Assembly (NCBI RefSeq): GCF_020520425.1
Contig: NC_079489.1
Span: 95,336,810 to 95,400,809, forward strand
Length of the DNA: 64,000 bases
DNA from: Spinacia oleracea
Taxonomy: Eukaryota; Streptophyta; Magnoliopsida; Caryophyllales; Amaranthaceae
Direction of reading: 5' to 3'
The notes beneath the pieces were generated by a model, which saw only the letters and a list, made by a program, of their open reading frames with translations, made no database searches and was not told the origin of the DNA. The translations under genes and the position numbers were made by a program. Below, piece after piece: positions 23,701 through 35,069 of the stretch (position 1 is its first letter; every line of letters starts with the position of its first letter).

Positions 23701-24422
23701 TTAAGGGTAACACGAAGCGTCCATTGCTTCGTGCGTGCAAGTTTTATGAACGAATCGCATAAAAATTTAAAATTTATATTTAAAATTAATGACAAATTAA
23801 TAAATAATATTAATTTCATAATTTTAGGGCGAAAAATCGAAAATTTATTATCCAATTGATTTCCGATTGTTATGGATTCAAGTCTAGGTCATAAAAATTT
23901 AAAATTTATCATAAATTTACAATTTTTTTATGGTGGTTTTTAATCATAGGTTTCTAATTAAATTACAATTAATTATGAAAATCAAATTAATTCTAAATTA
24001 TTCTAATTTTCAACAAATTAATCATAATTACAAATTAGATTGCATAATTAACAAGACTAGGCATTCAAACTTGTTAAACATATACAGTAGGTCAATCAAA
24101 AATTCAAGATTTATCAACAAGAATCGCAAATATTTAATTTAACATCTTAAATTTACGAAATTTTGCATTCGAAAAACTAAAACCTTCGAAAAGTCATAGT
24201 TAGGCTTCGAATTTTAGAATGCCTTTTACATGCGGAATTGACACAAAAATCACTCAATTCGGATGAGTAACGAAGAAACTGCCGAAAAACTGCGTACGTA
24301 TAATTAAATAAACGCAATTTGCAATTAATTAACAATTACGAAAATTAATCACCCCTTTTAATTCTTGCAAATTTGTAATATTTAACCATGTTCATGCAAT
24401 TTAGATTATGAAAAAAATAAGG

Positions 24423-24436
24423 GGCTCGTGATACCA
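24423..24436 (-). other. primer-binding site of B1
   Basis: On the - strand it reads TGGTATCACGAGCC, one base in from the 5' LTR. It resembles the initiator-Met tRNA primer site used by copia elements. Confidence 0.8.
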
Positions 24437-24437
24437 C

Positions 24438-25849
24438 TGTTAGGTTATGATTCATATGACAATTCATAAATCATGCGGAAAAACCATAAACCCAGGAAAA
24501 CATATTATTTACACATAATCATTTAGCATAGATTAGATGCATACTCTTTGTTGCGTGCCTTCCCTAGCTGCGCCCGAACCGAACAAGAACAAGTTTTTAG
24601 GACTCCAAGTGTCGTCCCTCCGTAGATAGTCCACAGCACGTCCGGATCCGCCTTAAGATTGACCAACTAGAATCGCCCTTAAGGTACTATTATTTTCGGC
24701 ACTTTTGAGCAAGATGTGTGGCTGAATTTTTTTTCTCAAAAACTCACTTTGAATACTTTGAAACTTGTGTTATAAATTGTGAGCCCTAGCCTCATATTTA
24801 TAGCGGTATGGAAAGGGAATCGAAATCCTATTCAGATACAAATTAATTAAACCTAGAATCTTACAAGAACTCTAATTTAATTAATTTATCAAATAGAATT
24901 AGGAATTTAATCATTAACCGAACTCTGCATGTTTTAGGAAACGTGCACGAACACAAACACTTGCACACACACGCACGGCAGCCACGATGGGCCCCATGCG
25001 TGCGCGCGAGCAGCAGCCCACTCAGCGCCCGCGCGCGCTGCGCGTGCTGTGCGCGCTGTGCTCGCTGCGCGCTGCGCGCAGCCTGCTGGGCCTGGCCTTG
25101 CGCTGGGCCTGGCGTTGCTGTTTGTGCGGCGCGCTTGGCTTGCTGGGCGATGGCCTGGCTTCGTGCTGGGCCTCGTCCGGCAGGCCTCGTCCGATGCTTA
25201 TTCGTACGATGCGCTTCCGATTAAATTTTCCGATTCCGGAATTCATTTCCGATACGAACAATATTTAATATTTCCGATTCCGGAATTAATTTCCGTTTCG
25301 AACAAATATTTAATATTTCCGTTTCCGGAATTATTTTCCGATTCCGGTAATATTTCCGATTCTGACAATATTTCCGTTTCCGGCAATATTTCCGATTCTG
25401 GCAATATTTCCATTTCCGATAATATTTTCCGATACGTACCATGTTTCCGTTTCCGGCAACATCTACGACTTGGATAATATTTATATTTCCGATACGATCC
25501 ATATTTCCGTTTCCGGCAATATCATCGTTTCCGGAGTATTCATTTCTTGCCTGTGACGATCTTAGCTCCCACTGAAACCAAGATCCGTCGGTTCCGAATA
25601 TTCATAGATGGAGTATTTAATGCCATTAAATACTTGATCCGTTTACGTACTATTTGTGTGACCCTACGGGTTCAGTCAAGAGTAAGCTGTGGATTAATAT
25701 CATTAATTCCACTTGAACTGAAGCGGCCTCTAGCTAGGCATTCAGCTCACTTGATCTCACTGAATTATTAACTTGTTAATTAATACTGAACCGCATTTAT
25801 TAGACTTATCATAGAATGCATACTTGGACCAAGGGCATTATTTCCTTCA
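24438..25849 (-). repeat. 5' LTR of B1 (right copy)
   Basis: 1412 bp, TGTTAGG to TTCCTTCA on the + strand. It differs from the left copy by one 7-bp deletion in the GC-rich part and about two substitutions (near 24861 and 25647). Confidence 0.9.
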
Positions 25850-25854
25850 ACAAC

Positions 25855-28800
25855 TGTACAGGGAGGAGATGGAGCTGCTCAAACAGCAAAAAGCACTCAG
25901 TGAACAACCACCACCACTTCTTCTTCAACACCCACAACAACAACAGCAGCAACATGATGAACAACCATCGCAGCAACCACTGCAGCAACCACAACAGCAA
26001 CATCAACACCAAGAGCCTAACTGGTCCACAAATGATGTGTCCAGAGAACATCAAGGTGCACCAGTGACTCAACTCGGGGATGACAAAGATTTGCCAGAGC
26101 AACAGGCAGACCCCAGTGAGAAAGCAAAAGTCCCTTCTACAATTGAGGTAAAAATTAAATTCACTCAACAAAACCATTGCATTTATTTTTTCAACGTTTT
26201 TGTTGTAATGTTCTTTTTCCTCCAACAAATGTTCTTTTACGTACTCAATATAATCTTTTTTCCTACCATGTTTTTTGCTTTTTGTGTTTATGTTCTTTTT
26301 ATCAAAAACTAGTTCTTTACGTTCTTTTACATGTTCTTTTAAATGTTTATTCATGTTATTTAAGCATGTTCTTTTTTCTTAAAAAGATGTTCTTTACATT
26401 TGAATGTTCTTTTATATGTTTAAGCATGTTATTTACATGTTCATTTATCTCTTTAACATGTTCTTTCGATCTTTAACAATGTTTCTATGCTCTACTTGAA
26501 TGTTCTTTTAGGGATCTCTCTTGTTCTTTTTTCCATTCGAATGTTCTTTTTATTTATCCAGTCCTTATTGTTGTTATTGTTAAACAGGAATTCCATGCTG
26601 AATTCACTAAAACCACTACTGAACTCAGTAGTGTCATGAACAAGTTCAACGACTTATTGTCGTTGTCCAGAAAGTTCTTTGACACTACTATTGATGTCAA
26701 AAAAAGTCTGCCATTCAATATGGCAAAAATGTGGTCAACATGCTCTGGAACTGAAATTCCAGTTACTTTTGAGAAGGGCAACTCTACAGAAGAGCGGCAA
26801 GAAGGAAGGAATACTGAGGAGATTGGTTCAATCCTCAGTCAAGATAAAGAATTTTTCAGTTCAGACTACTTCACAATACTATTTGAGGAAGCAGTACGAA
26901 AGGCAACAGAAGGAAATGAAAGAAAGGAAATCAAGGAATCTGAGGATGTTACATTTGATTTGCCACCATTTTTAACACCTCCGATCATGCCTTCCCAGCC
27001 TAATGTATTTGCTGATTTGACATTGAAGCTTGGAATGGTTTCCGATTCAAATCCTCCTCCTCAGGCACACGACTTTGAAGAGGAAATGAGATTAGAAGCA
27101 ATCTTGGCAAACAAAACTTTGACTGAACGTGATTTGGAGACAATTTCAGGGGACAACAAAGATGAAGCTGAAAAACAACAGCCACCTACAGAAAAAACTG
27201 AGTATGCGTTCTTTTAAAACAGTTCACATACACATGTATAATAAATATGTGACTGTTTCTTTCATTATTCACAATGTTCTTTTATAAACAATTATTTGTT
27301 TTTTTATTCGTTTGATTTGTTCTTTTTATTAATTCTCTGTCTTTATACAATTATTTAATGGATCTTTTGTTTCTTTTATTCGGAATGTTCCTTTCATATA
27401 TTTCTTTATGTTCTTTCTATATTTACTTTAATATCTTCCTACTTTTAATATTAACTTATATGTTCTTTTTCATTGCACTTTTGTTCTTTAATTCTTCTCA
27501 TTGTGTTCTTTGTTCCTCCTCACATGTTCTTTTTTTTTTTTGTAATACACAGAGAACCTGAAAATGTGAGATCAGATATGGAAGGTTTAATCCAAGGAGC
27601 TGAAGATGGAAAACCAATGTCTCCAACCGTTAGAACTGAAGACTCCGAGTTTCAGACTATGGAAGGTTTAATCAAAGGAGCTGAAGATGGAAACCCCATG
27701 TCTCCAACTGTTAGAACTGAAGAATCCGAGTTTAAGACTCCAACTGCCGCTGAGTCGCAGACTGAAATGGAAACTCCATCAATATTCCTGAAGTAAGACT
27801 ACTGTATTTTATTAAAATATAATTTTCATAATCTTCAATTTAATGTTATTTTCTTTCTCTCTTTTGTTCTTTTTATTTATAGTAATATATTCTTTTCTTT
27901 CCACTCTTTTAGCACTCCAAGTGCGGTGTACTCGCAACCAGAAAATGCACCTACATCTATGAACATAGAGTATGACTACTGCATTTTATTTTATAAGTTA
28001 TTTTTCGTTTATTATTACAAGTTATTTTTCATTATCATTTATAAAATGTTCTTTTCTTTTCACTTTGTTGTTCTTTTTATTGTTAGTCTGAATTCGTTTT
28101 TCCCGCTAATATGTTCTTTTTACTTTATAATGTCTTTGTTTTCATAAGTGAGGAAGAGGATCCAGATAACGTACAAGTACCTAAACTTGTTAAGAGAAAG
28201 AAAAATGTTCCCCTCAAGTTACTGTCACCCTTCTTAACTCAGTATTCACACCTACTGGTTGGGGAAGAACAGTTGAATCAAAAGGAAAAGGACATGCGAT
28301 GCGTACTGGATTATGCCTTTGGAAAGGGAAGCCCAACGTAAGAATTTTATACTATTACAAGTATTTGAATGTAGATGTTCTTTTTGTACATGTTCTTATG
28401 GAAATTTTATTTTCATTCTTATAACAGTCAGGTGTTGTACACTGATGATTGGAATATAGTTACCAGAGAAGAGTTTCAAACCCTAGGTATATATTTAATT
28501 ATTGGAATTTAAAATGTTCTTTTAAATGCTGTTGATGTTCCTTTTACTCATATTTTTGTTCTTTTCCTTTAAAACAGCTCCCAATGTGTGGGTGATGAAT
28601 AATGTTATTGACACTTTTGCAAGAATACTGAATGATGATCCAGATCAAAGTGTCAAGAGTAACTTGAAGTTCTATTTCTCTACAATCCCTTTCGTAAGTT
28701 TTAATATCACTAAAAAATCATATTTTCGTACTTCTTCAATAATTTTTATTATATAACATATATTTAAAATTATTTTTTTTTCGGTGCAGAATATGCTCTG

Positions 28801-29723
28801 CCAGAATGAACCGTATGGTGGATCACAGGATAGTCAAGCAACCGAAAGCAAACGCTTAGAAAATTTTATTTTAAGTGTACGCCATGAGTATGAAACTGCT
28901 GGTGTGAAGTCTTTGAAGGGATTCCATCTGGTAAAATTATAAAATTGTTCTTTTCTTTTTTACATATGTTCCTTTTCCTTTGTTTAATGTTCTTTTCTCT
29001 GCTTGTAGTTGTTCTTTCCAGTCTGGTCTGGTGATCATTTTTATCTCATTGTAATCAACCAAAAGGCGAAGAAGGTGGAGATCATTGACAATCTCTCCTT
29101 ACCTGAAGGAATTACATATGATGATAAATATAAAACATTTGCAGAAAGAACTGTAAGTCTATTTGAAGAATTTCCTCTTATATATTTTATTTGTTCTTTC
29201 CTTTGTTGTTCTTTATTCTTTTACTAAATTAAATGTTCTTTTTTCCTTCCTTTGTTGTTCTATGTTTCTTTGTTGTTCTTTGTTCTTTGTTCTTTTACTA
29301 AGTTAAATGTTCTTTTTATTTCAGTTTGAAGCATGGACAATATTTTCTGAACAAGAAGGACATTCTTTGCGGAAGGCACAGATTTCAGCATATGAAATTG
29401 TGTTGCTTGAAATGCCATGGAAGAACAGAACAAACAAGACTGATTGTGGGGTATATGCAATGAGGCATATGGAGACCTACAAAGGCAACCAGACTTGGAA
29501 TTGTGGCTTCAAAAACACAGATGAAGATGTAAGTAAATTTTGAATATATGTACGTATATTATTTTAATATATAATCTTTTATTAATGTACTATTTTATGT
29601 TTTCAGAAAGACTTTATTTGCAGGCTGAGAATGCGGTACGGTACTGAAATCTTATTATCCGTTCTGAACAAAAGGCATGAGCTAATGTATCTGGCATTGA
29701 AGAGAGCTAATCAAGTTGAATAG
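25855..29723 (+). CDS. ULP1-like MULE gene, 3' part (exons 9b-19, C48 peptidase)
   Basis: Exons: 25855-26147, 26588-27201, 27553-27792, 27913-27969, 28149-28337, 28428-28486, 28578-28693, 28790-28930, 29009-29152, 29325-29528, 29607-29723, stop TAG. Joined to the 5' part with one ACAAC copy, the frame is open for 1332 codons. Exon 9b encodes a Gln/Pro-rich linker. Exon 11 holds a duplicated 27-residue unit. The C-terminus is a ULP1-type cysteine peptidase: His about 1188 (WSGDHFYLIVIN), Asp about 1205 (EIIDN) at the 17-residue spacing of yeast Ulp1, and Cys about 1267 (TDCGVYAM). The oxyanion Gln usually six residues before the Cys is not present (Arg there). ULP1 enzymes remove SUMO. Whether this one does is unknown. 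Confidence 0.8.
27578..27739 (+). repeat. 81-bp in-frame tandem duplication in exon 11
   Basis: Two 81-base units (27578-27658 and 27659-27739) each encode 27 residues starting MEGLI and containing GAEDG and PMSPTVRTE. The second unit has a few substitutions. The frame is preserved. Confidence 0.85.
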
Positions 29724-30268
29724 TTGGTTGTTTTCATGAAGGCAGAATAATATTTACCTTTTATTAGAAGTATGCTTTAAAAAACAATGGTATATTTTGT
29801 AGATATGGTTATTGCTGGAGTTATGGGTTGTTCTTTTAAACATGTGTGGTGTTCTTTTGGAAACAATTAGATGTTCTAGTAGTTGCAGATAAGTAGTTTG
29901 GATATTTTAAACAAGTATTTCAATTAAAGGTTCAAGTTCTTTTCAATCCCAGACCATGTTCTTCTATATCATGGGATATGTTCTTTCCTTTCCAAAATTC
30001 TTTTTATTCTCTTTTAGTAAGTTCTTTTCACATTTAAGCATATACTCCTTTATGCAATAATTTTGCAATCCTAATTGCACAAAAATCAAAACAAAAATAA
30101 GAATATATACAACTAAAAATTCTCATTTCAAAATATTGAATGAGCCAAACATCAGTAGCCCGTAAAAATATACATCAAAAGAGTAAAAGAACATTATTGA
30201 GAATACAAAAACAAATGATTAAAAACACAACAAACTAAAAATAAAAATATTACCAATCGTAAATGAAT
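29724..30268. other. convergent 3' flanks of the two MULE genes
   Basis: No gene. It holds the 3' UTRs of the ULP1-like gene (+) and the transposase (-). TGTTCTTTT words on the + strand stop near 30020, and AAAAGAACA words start near 30180, so the motif flips between the two transcription units. Confidence 0.65.
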
Positions 30269-33200
30269 CTACAAAGGTTGTATGTGTACTCCAAAATAAT
30301 CATCTGGAACATATGCTTCCAATTGTGAATTTGAAGATGTTGGATGAACCAAAACCCCACCAACAGGTAAATTTATGATACACTGAAAAAGAACAAACAA
30401 ACAATAAGGAATAAAAGAACATGATAAAGAAGAAAAAAGAACAAAATAGATAATAAAAAAGAACAGTTCAAAAAAGAACGTAATAAACATTAAAAGAACA
30501 AATAGATGTTTTTTTTAAAAATGAACTGTTTAGCAAAAAGAACATAAACAAAAAGACGAAAGAACATATAGAAAGAAAAACGAACAATGATAAACAAAAG
30601 GAACAAACTAAAGGAATAAAAGAACAAATAGATTATTAAAAAGAACAGAACATAATAAAGTAAACTAAAAGATCATAAACAAAAAGGATAAATAGAACAT
30701 AAAAATGGAAAAAAGAACAATGATAAACAAAAAGAACATTCCAAAGTAATAAAAGAACAAATAAATGTTTAAAAAGAACAGTTTACCTGATCAGTAGACT
30801 GAGTTTCCTCCCTCAAATTATCAACATGTCTTTCTCTTCTCTTGTTCCAACCTTTCAGTTTATTGCGTTTCTTCTCAACAATTCCTTTAGGTCTCACATT
30901 CCTCTCATTAGCCTTTTCAGTCCCGTTCTTAATCTTCCTCTTTCGCTTTGGTGGATTTTGAATCATTGTTGGAATGACTTTTTCAGCAATCGGTTCAACA
31001 ACATCCGGCAAAACTGTGTCTGTTGAAGGCTCAATGCCATCAAGTAGAGTTTCTTCTCGCACATACTTGTTTGATACATTACCATCCCCTTCAACACCAC
31101 CAATATACTCCTTCACTTTGCATGACATATCCAACACACCCAAATCAATAAGCTTCCTTGCAGCCGGACAATGTTGAGCTTCATTTATAACTTTAATGCA
31201 ATTTCTTATGCTTTGCATCCTCCATACTGAAGCAGAAACAACACTTACTTCATTATCTCTATCTTCTCCTTCTTCAACAATCATGTTCATAGCCTTTTTG
31301 GTCCATCTCTTCATAATGTATTGTTTGGGAATCTCTTCAACATTATGGACAATGAAAACTCGAAGAATATGAGAACAAAGAACTCCTATCTCTCCATATG
31401 ACTTGCAAGTACAATCAACAACCACTCTTGCTCATTAAACATCACAACATGTCTAATAAAATCCTTTGTAGGATGCCCAACAATGTACTTAGAAACTGGA
31501 AACTCATAGGAAATGCGTTGACACCTCAAACCAATTGCTTTGATGAATCGTTGCTCAAATATCAAATATATTGCAATGGTATACACATCCCGCGCATGCA
31601 AACATAACATGTTATCCGCACATGCGTAATATCTATTTCCAGTAGAAGAATTATAATCTCCCTTGTTCTCCTTACTTCTCCATTCATCAATTACATCTAA
31701 AAAACACTTATAAAAATCACATAAACCATTCGTTTTATGCAACCTCCTAGAAATAGAATGATTTGTCGTCTCACTCCTTTGAGAAGATAAAATACCCCCA
31801 GAAAACCACTCTTTGTTATATGCAGGACACCATTTCTCTTTCAAATCATATAACCTCTCTATCCATTTGTGTGTCTTGCAATTGTAATCAGTCATAAGAC
31901 TACAAAAGAACAAACGAGGAGAACAAAAGAACAATCAGAGACACAAAACGAACACCCTGAGTAAAACAAAGAACAAATGAAGACAAAAAAAGAACAATAT
32001 ACAGTACAATAAAACTTGAAAAGAAAGTACACACAATCACAGTTCAAGAAGTATGGACTCTATTAAACAAAGAAAAGAACATTAAAATACCAGATTAAAA
32101 GAACAAGTTTCATCAACCATGAAAAGAACACTATTTAACATTACAAAAAACATGTCGTCGAATGAAAAGAACAAAACAAAATTTTAAATACTAATCAGTC
32201 TATTAGCAAAATAATTTTTACCTATTCCAATAATGCTCGAACTCAGCAACTGTGTCAGTATATTTCAAAACATAATCAAAGCGACGTTTGAAACCTTCTT
32301 TGGCCATAACACCTTTGATGTTTACAACAGCATTTTCCCCAATGTGCCATGTACACAAACGATGCCTCGATTTTGGAAACACTTCCCTAAAAAACCATAA
32401 ACCAAAAAAATAGATAAAAATATAAACTAAACAAAAAGACAAAAGAAAAAGAACATAAAAAATAGTACAAAAATACAAAAGAACAAAAGTGTTTGATGAA
32501 CGAACATACAAACAACCTAAAAGAACTTTACCTTATAGCCTTGTCCATGGCAGAAGATTGATCAGTCATGATAGTCACAGGTTGCTTCCCTCCCATTGAA
32601 GTCAAAAAAGAATTAAAAAGCCAGTCAAAAGTACCTGCCTTCTCATTCAATATAAAACCCACTCCAAACATGATATTTTGAGTGTGAAGATTCATTCCAA
32701 CAAAAGGCCCACAAATCATATCGTATTTATTAGTACGATAAGTTGTATCATGAATCAATAAATCACCAAAAGCTTCATAATCAGACCGCATTCTTCCATC
32801 TCTCCAAAAAAAATTGATCAACTGATTCTCTTCATTCAATTGAAAATCATAATAAAAATCATGTTCTTTAGCTTGCCTCATAGCGAACCATCTGATCAAC
32901 TGATTTGAATCACAACCATCCAACTTTTTCTTCTTCTCTGCCAAAACAGCATCATACGCGTCAGGAACAGTGAACCCTAAATTCGCCTCACCACCAACTT
33001 CTTTCCTCATAGCTCTAAGAACATCAGCAAGCTTCGTGCCACTACAAGTAAAAGTAGTAAGAAAAGCCAATTGTTCCTTTGAAATGTGCCTATGTGACCT
33101 AATAAGGTGTCTCTTATTAGCAGGAACCATTGAATGGTTATGCAGACGGGAATGTTTAGAAAGAACATACACTCCAGTTTTCTTATCAACATCAAACTGA

Positions 33201-34769
33201 ACTGAAGCCTTGCATCCAGTTCTCCTATCAATTTTTTTAAAGGATTTAGGCACAACACCATCTGGATTTTTAAACCCCTCGTATGCACAAACAAAAAACC
33301 GTTGTCGAACTATTCTAGTACCACTTCTATACTCCTTTTTACCCTTCCTAGTACCAAAACCATTCCTAAATGCATGACTGTTGTATAACTCATACGCCTC
33401 ATCATCATCCTTAACTACACTTCCCTCTAATGAAACTGGTTCTTCAAAATCTGCATGACGATAAAAAAGAACACAAAGAACATCATAAGTATGATAAAGG
33501 AACAAACACAAGACGTAAACGAACATTGTGATAAACAAGTAAAAGTACAATTCATGTACCTTGGCCAACAACCACATAGGATTCTGGATCCTCATTAGCA
33601 TCATTTTGTTCTGAATTATTAACTGAATTATTTAATATATCTGGAAATTTATAAAATAAAAAAAATCAGAAAAAGAAAAGAACAAAAGAACTTAAAAGAA
33701 CAGTAGCCATTAAAAAGAACAATGCACAGAGTAAACGAACAATCCATGTAGACTGAAAAGAACACTAGGCATGAAAAGAACAATCAATGAAGAGTTAAAA
33801 GAACAATCAATTAGTCAATCAAAAGAACACATTAAAACTTAAAAGAACAATTTGGGCAGATATAAAAGAACAACCAATAAAGAATAAAAAACAACAGTAC
33901 CTATTAGAAAAGAACAATGCATCAAGAGTAAATTACACACTCCAACTAGACTGGAAAGAACACTACGCATTAAAAGAACAATCAATAAACAGTTAAAAGA
34001 ACAATCAGTTTTGTCAATCAAAAGAACACATTAAAACCTAAAAGAACAATATCGGCATAATTATCAACAATCAATTTTGTCAATCAAAAGAACAATGTAA
34101 ACTCATAAAAACATAAAAGAAAAATCCGTGCAAATATAATAAAAAAACCAATAAAGAATCAAAGGAACAGTAACTATTAAAATGAACAATAAAAATAGAG
34201 TAAACGAACACAAAAAGAACACTATGACTTAAAGAACAATCAATGAAGAGTTAAAAGAACAATCAATAAAGAACAATCAGTGTTTATTTGAAAAGCTAAA
34301 TATAATAAAAAGGAACGTCTCAATACGTATTCTTAACATGTTCATTTGATACTGAAAAATGTTCTTCTGAAATGATACAATGTTCTTTTCTGCAAACAGA
34401 CAAAATCAACGTATCTTCCTTAAATATAATAGTTATTACAGAATCAGTTTCACCACATAAATGAAATAAATGCGAAATCAACGAAAAAACCAATTCGTAA
34501 CCTTCATTATCAACAATCACCAAAATCAACAAAGAATGAGATTCAAAATTAAATTAATCAAACTAATTACAATCACAAAAAACATAAAAAGTACGATTAT
34601 TATGAAATCGAAATCATAAAATCAAAGAAAAATGCAACTCGTTATTACAAATTGAAAGAATACCTTCGTAACTCTGATTTTCAGCTGAAGAATTCAGATG
34701 ACAAGAAGAAGAATCATTCGAAATTGATGTTGAAACAGAGAAATCATGGAATATTTGAGAATTTTCCAT
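30269..34769 (-). pseudogene. FAR1-type MULE transposase, one frameshift
   Basis: Six exons on the - strand: 34769-34664, 33640-33560, 33450-32532, 32386-32222, 31899-30787, 30382-30269. Phases agree throughout if one base is missing at about 31424. The product would be about 832 residues. Domains: FAR1 DNA-binding domain (33410-33110; DEAYELYN, RTGCKA, HNHS); MULE transposase core with LIHDTTYRTN, TIMTDQSSAMD and the C-x2-H motif LCTWH; SWIM zinc finger C-x-C-x9-C-x-H at 31350-31415. The start ATG at 34769 lies behind a CT-rich leader. The reading frame breaks between EQEW and VDCTC, just before the SWIM finger, where a GG run looks one G short. The allele is therefore probably dead for transposition, unless this is a sequencing error. 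Confidence 0.85.
33641..34663 (-). other. intron 1 of the transposase gene, motif-rich
   Basis: A 1.02-kb intron almost wholly built of AAAAGAACA-centred units such as AAAAGAACAATCAATGAAG. Near 34366-34390 the motif is inverted (TGTTCTTCT, TGTTCTTTT). Confidence 0.65.
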
Positions 34770-34984
34770 CAGTTTCTCTCTCTAAAAAAAATTTATGCAC
34801 AAATGTAAGCTTTCTCTCTCCTATTCACACTTTTTGAATTCAAAATTATGAAGCCCAGACATATAAAAAGGAGCGAAGAACAAAAAAAATCGCGAAAACT
34901 AAACAGGGAAGAACAGAGCACATGATGTTCTTTTGTATTGTGAGACTTGTTCTTTTTAACTGCAGAATTAATGAAAATACGCGT

Positions 34985-35060
34985 TTTGTTTTAAAATGTT
35001 TGCGTTTTAATCCCAGTGCACCTAGATCTAGGTGCACACGCCTGCACCATCGAAATTGCG
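34985..35060. repeat. right terminal inverted repeat of the MULE
   Basis: Complement of the left end from 35051 inwards (ACCATC at 35046-35051), with the same 22-bp palindrome at 35016-35037. The palindrome is 23 bases from the edge at both ends. Confidence 0.85.
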
Positions 35061-35069
35061 TTTGGATAC
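35061..35069. other. right 9-bp target duplication of the MULE
   Basis: TTTGGATAC, identical to 9576-9584. Confidence 0.85.

Larger units (their letters stand above)
15446..25849 (-). mobile_element. LTR retrotransposon B1 (copia-derived, non-autonomous)
   Basis: Flanked by ACAAC at 15441-15445 and 25850-25854. The LTRs (1419 and 1412 bp) differ by about two substitutions and one 7-bp indel, so the insertion is very recent. Orientation is minus: the primer site lies beside the right LTR and the purine tract beside the left one. The 7.57-kb interior holds no long open frame, only a decayed copia reverse-transcriptase remnant near 19110-19440. Its leader resembles that of element A. It interrupts exon 9 of the ULP1-like gene. 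Confidence 0.92.
9640..34960. repeat. element-wide TGTTCTTTT / AAAAGAACA motif array
   Basis: The motif fills the introns and intergenic DNA of the MULE. In the ULP1-like gene it reads TGTTCTTTT on the + strand. From about 30180 rightwards, through the introns of the - strand transposase gene, it reads AAAAGAACA, so its orientation follows transcription. In 33661-34110 I count 16 AAAAGAAC words and no GTTCTTTT. It is nearly absent from exons, from the nested B1 element and from DNA outside the MULE, apart from scattered hits. Near both MULE 5' ends the orientation is mixed. Confidence 0.85.
9585..35060. mobile_element. large Mutator-like element with transposase and ULP1-like gene
   Basis: The boundaries come from the identical 9-bp flanks and from ends that match symmetrically. 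Nine bases in from each edge, both ends read GATGGT(A/G)CAGGCG(C/T)GTGCACC, continuing into a perfect 22-bp palindrome and then AAAACGCA. The net length is about 15.07 kb after subtracting the nested retrotransposon and one ACAAC copy. It encodes a + strand ULP1-like gene and a - strand FAR1-type transposase, convergent at 29.7-30.3 kb. MULEs that carry ULP1/C48 genes are known in plants (for example Kaonashi elements in Arabidopsis and CUMULE in melon). The non-coding DNA consists largely of a short oriented motif. Confidence 0.9.

Noticed and set aside
23135-23860. Arg/Ala-rich open frames up to 189 codons
   Set aside because: Five frames on both strands are open at once over CpG-rich tandem repeats. 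The same happens in B2 at 53755-54446. No domain is recognisable.
15446-25849. Idea that B1 behaves as an intron of the ULP1-like gene
   Set aside because: Its edges are TG...CA LTR ends with a 5-bp duplication inside an exon, not GT-AG borders.
25809-26354. Minus-strand frame of 181 codons
   Set aside because: It is the shadow of the Gln-rich exon 9b of the ULP1-like gene and crosses the LTR boundary.
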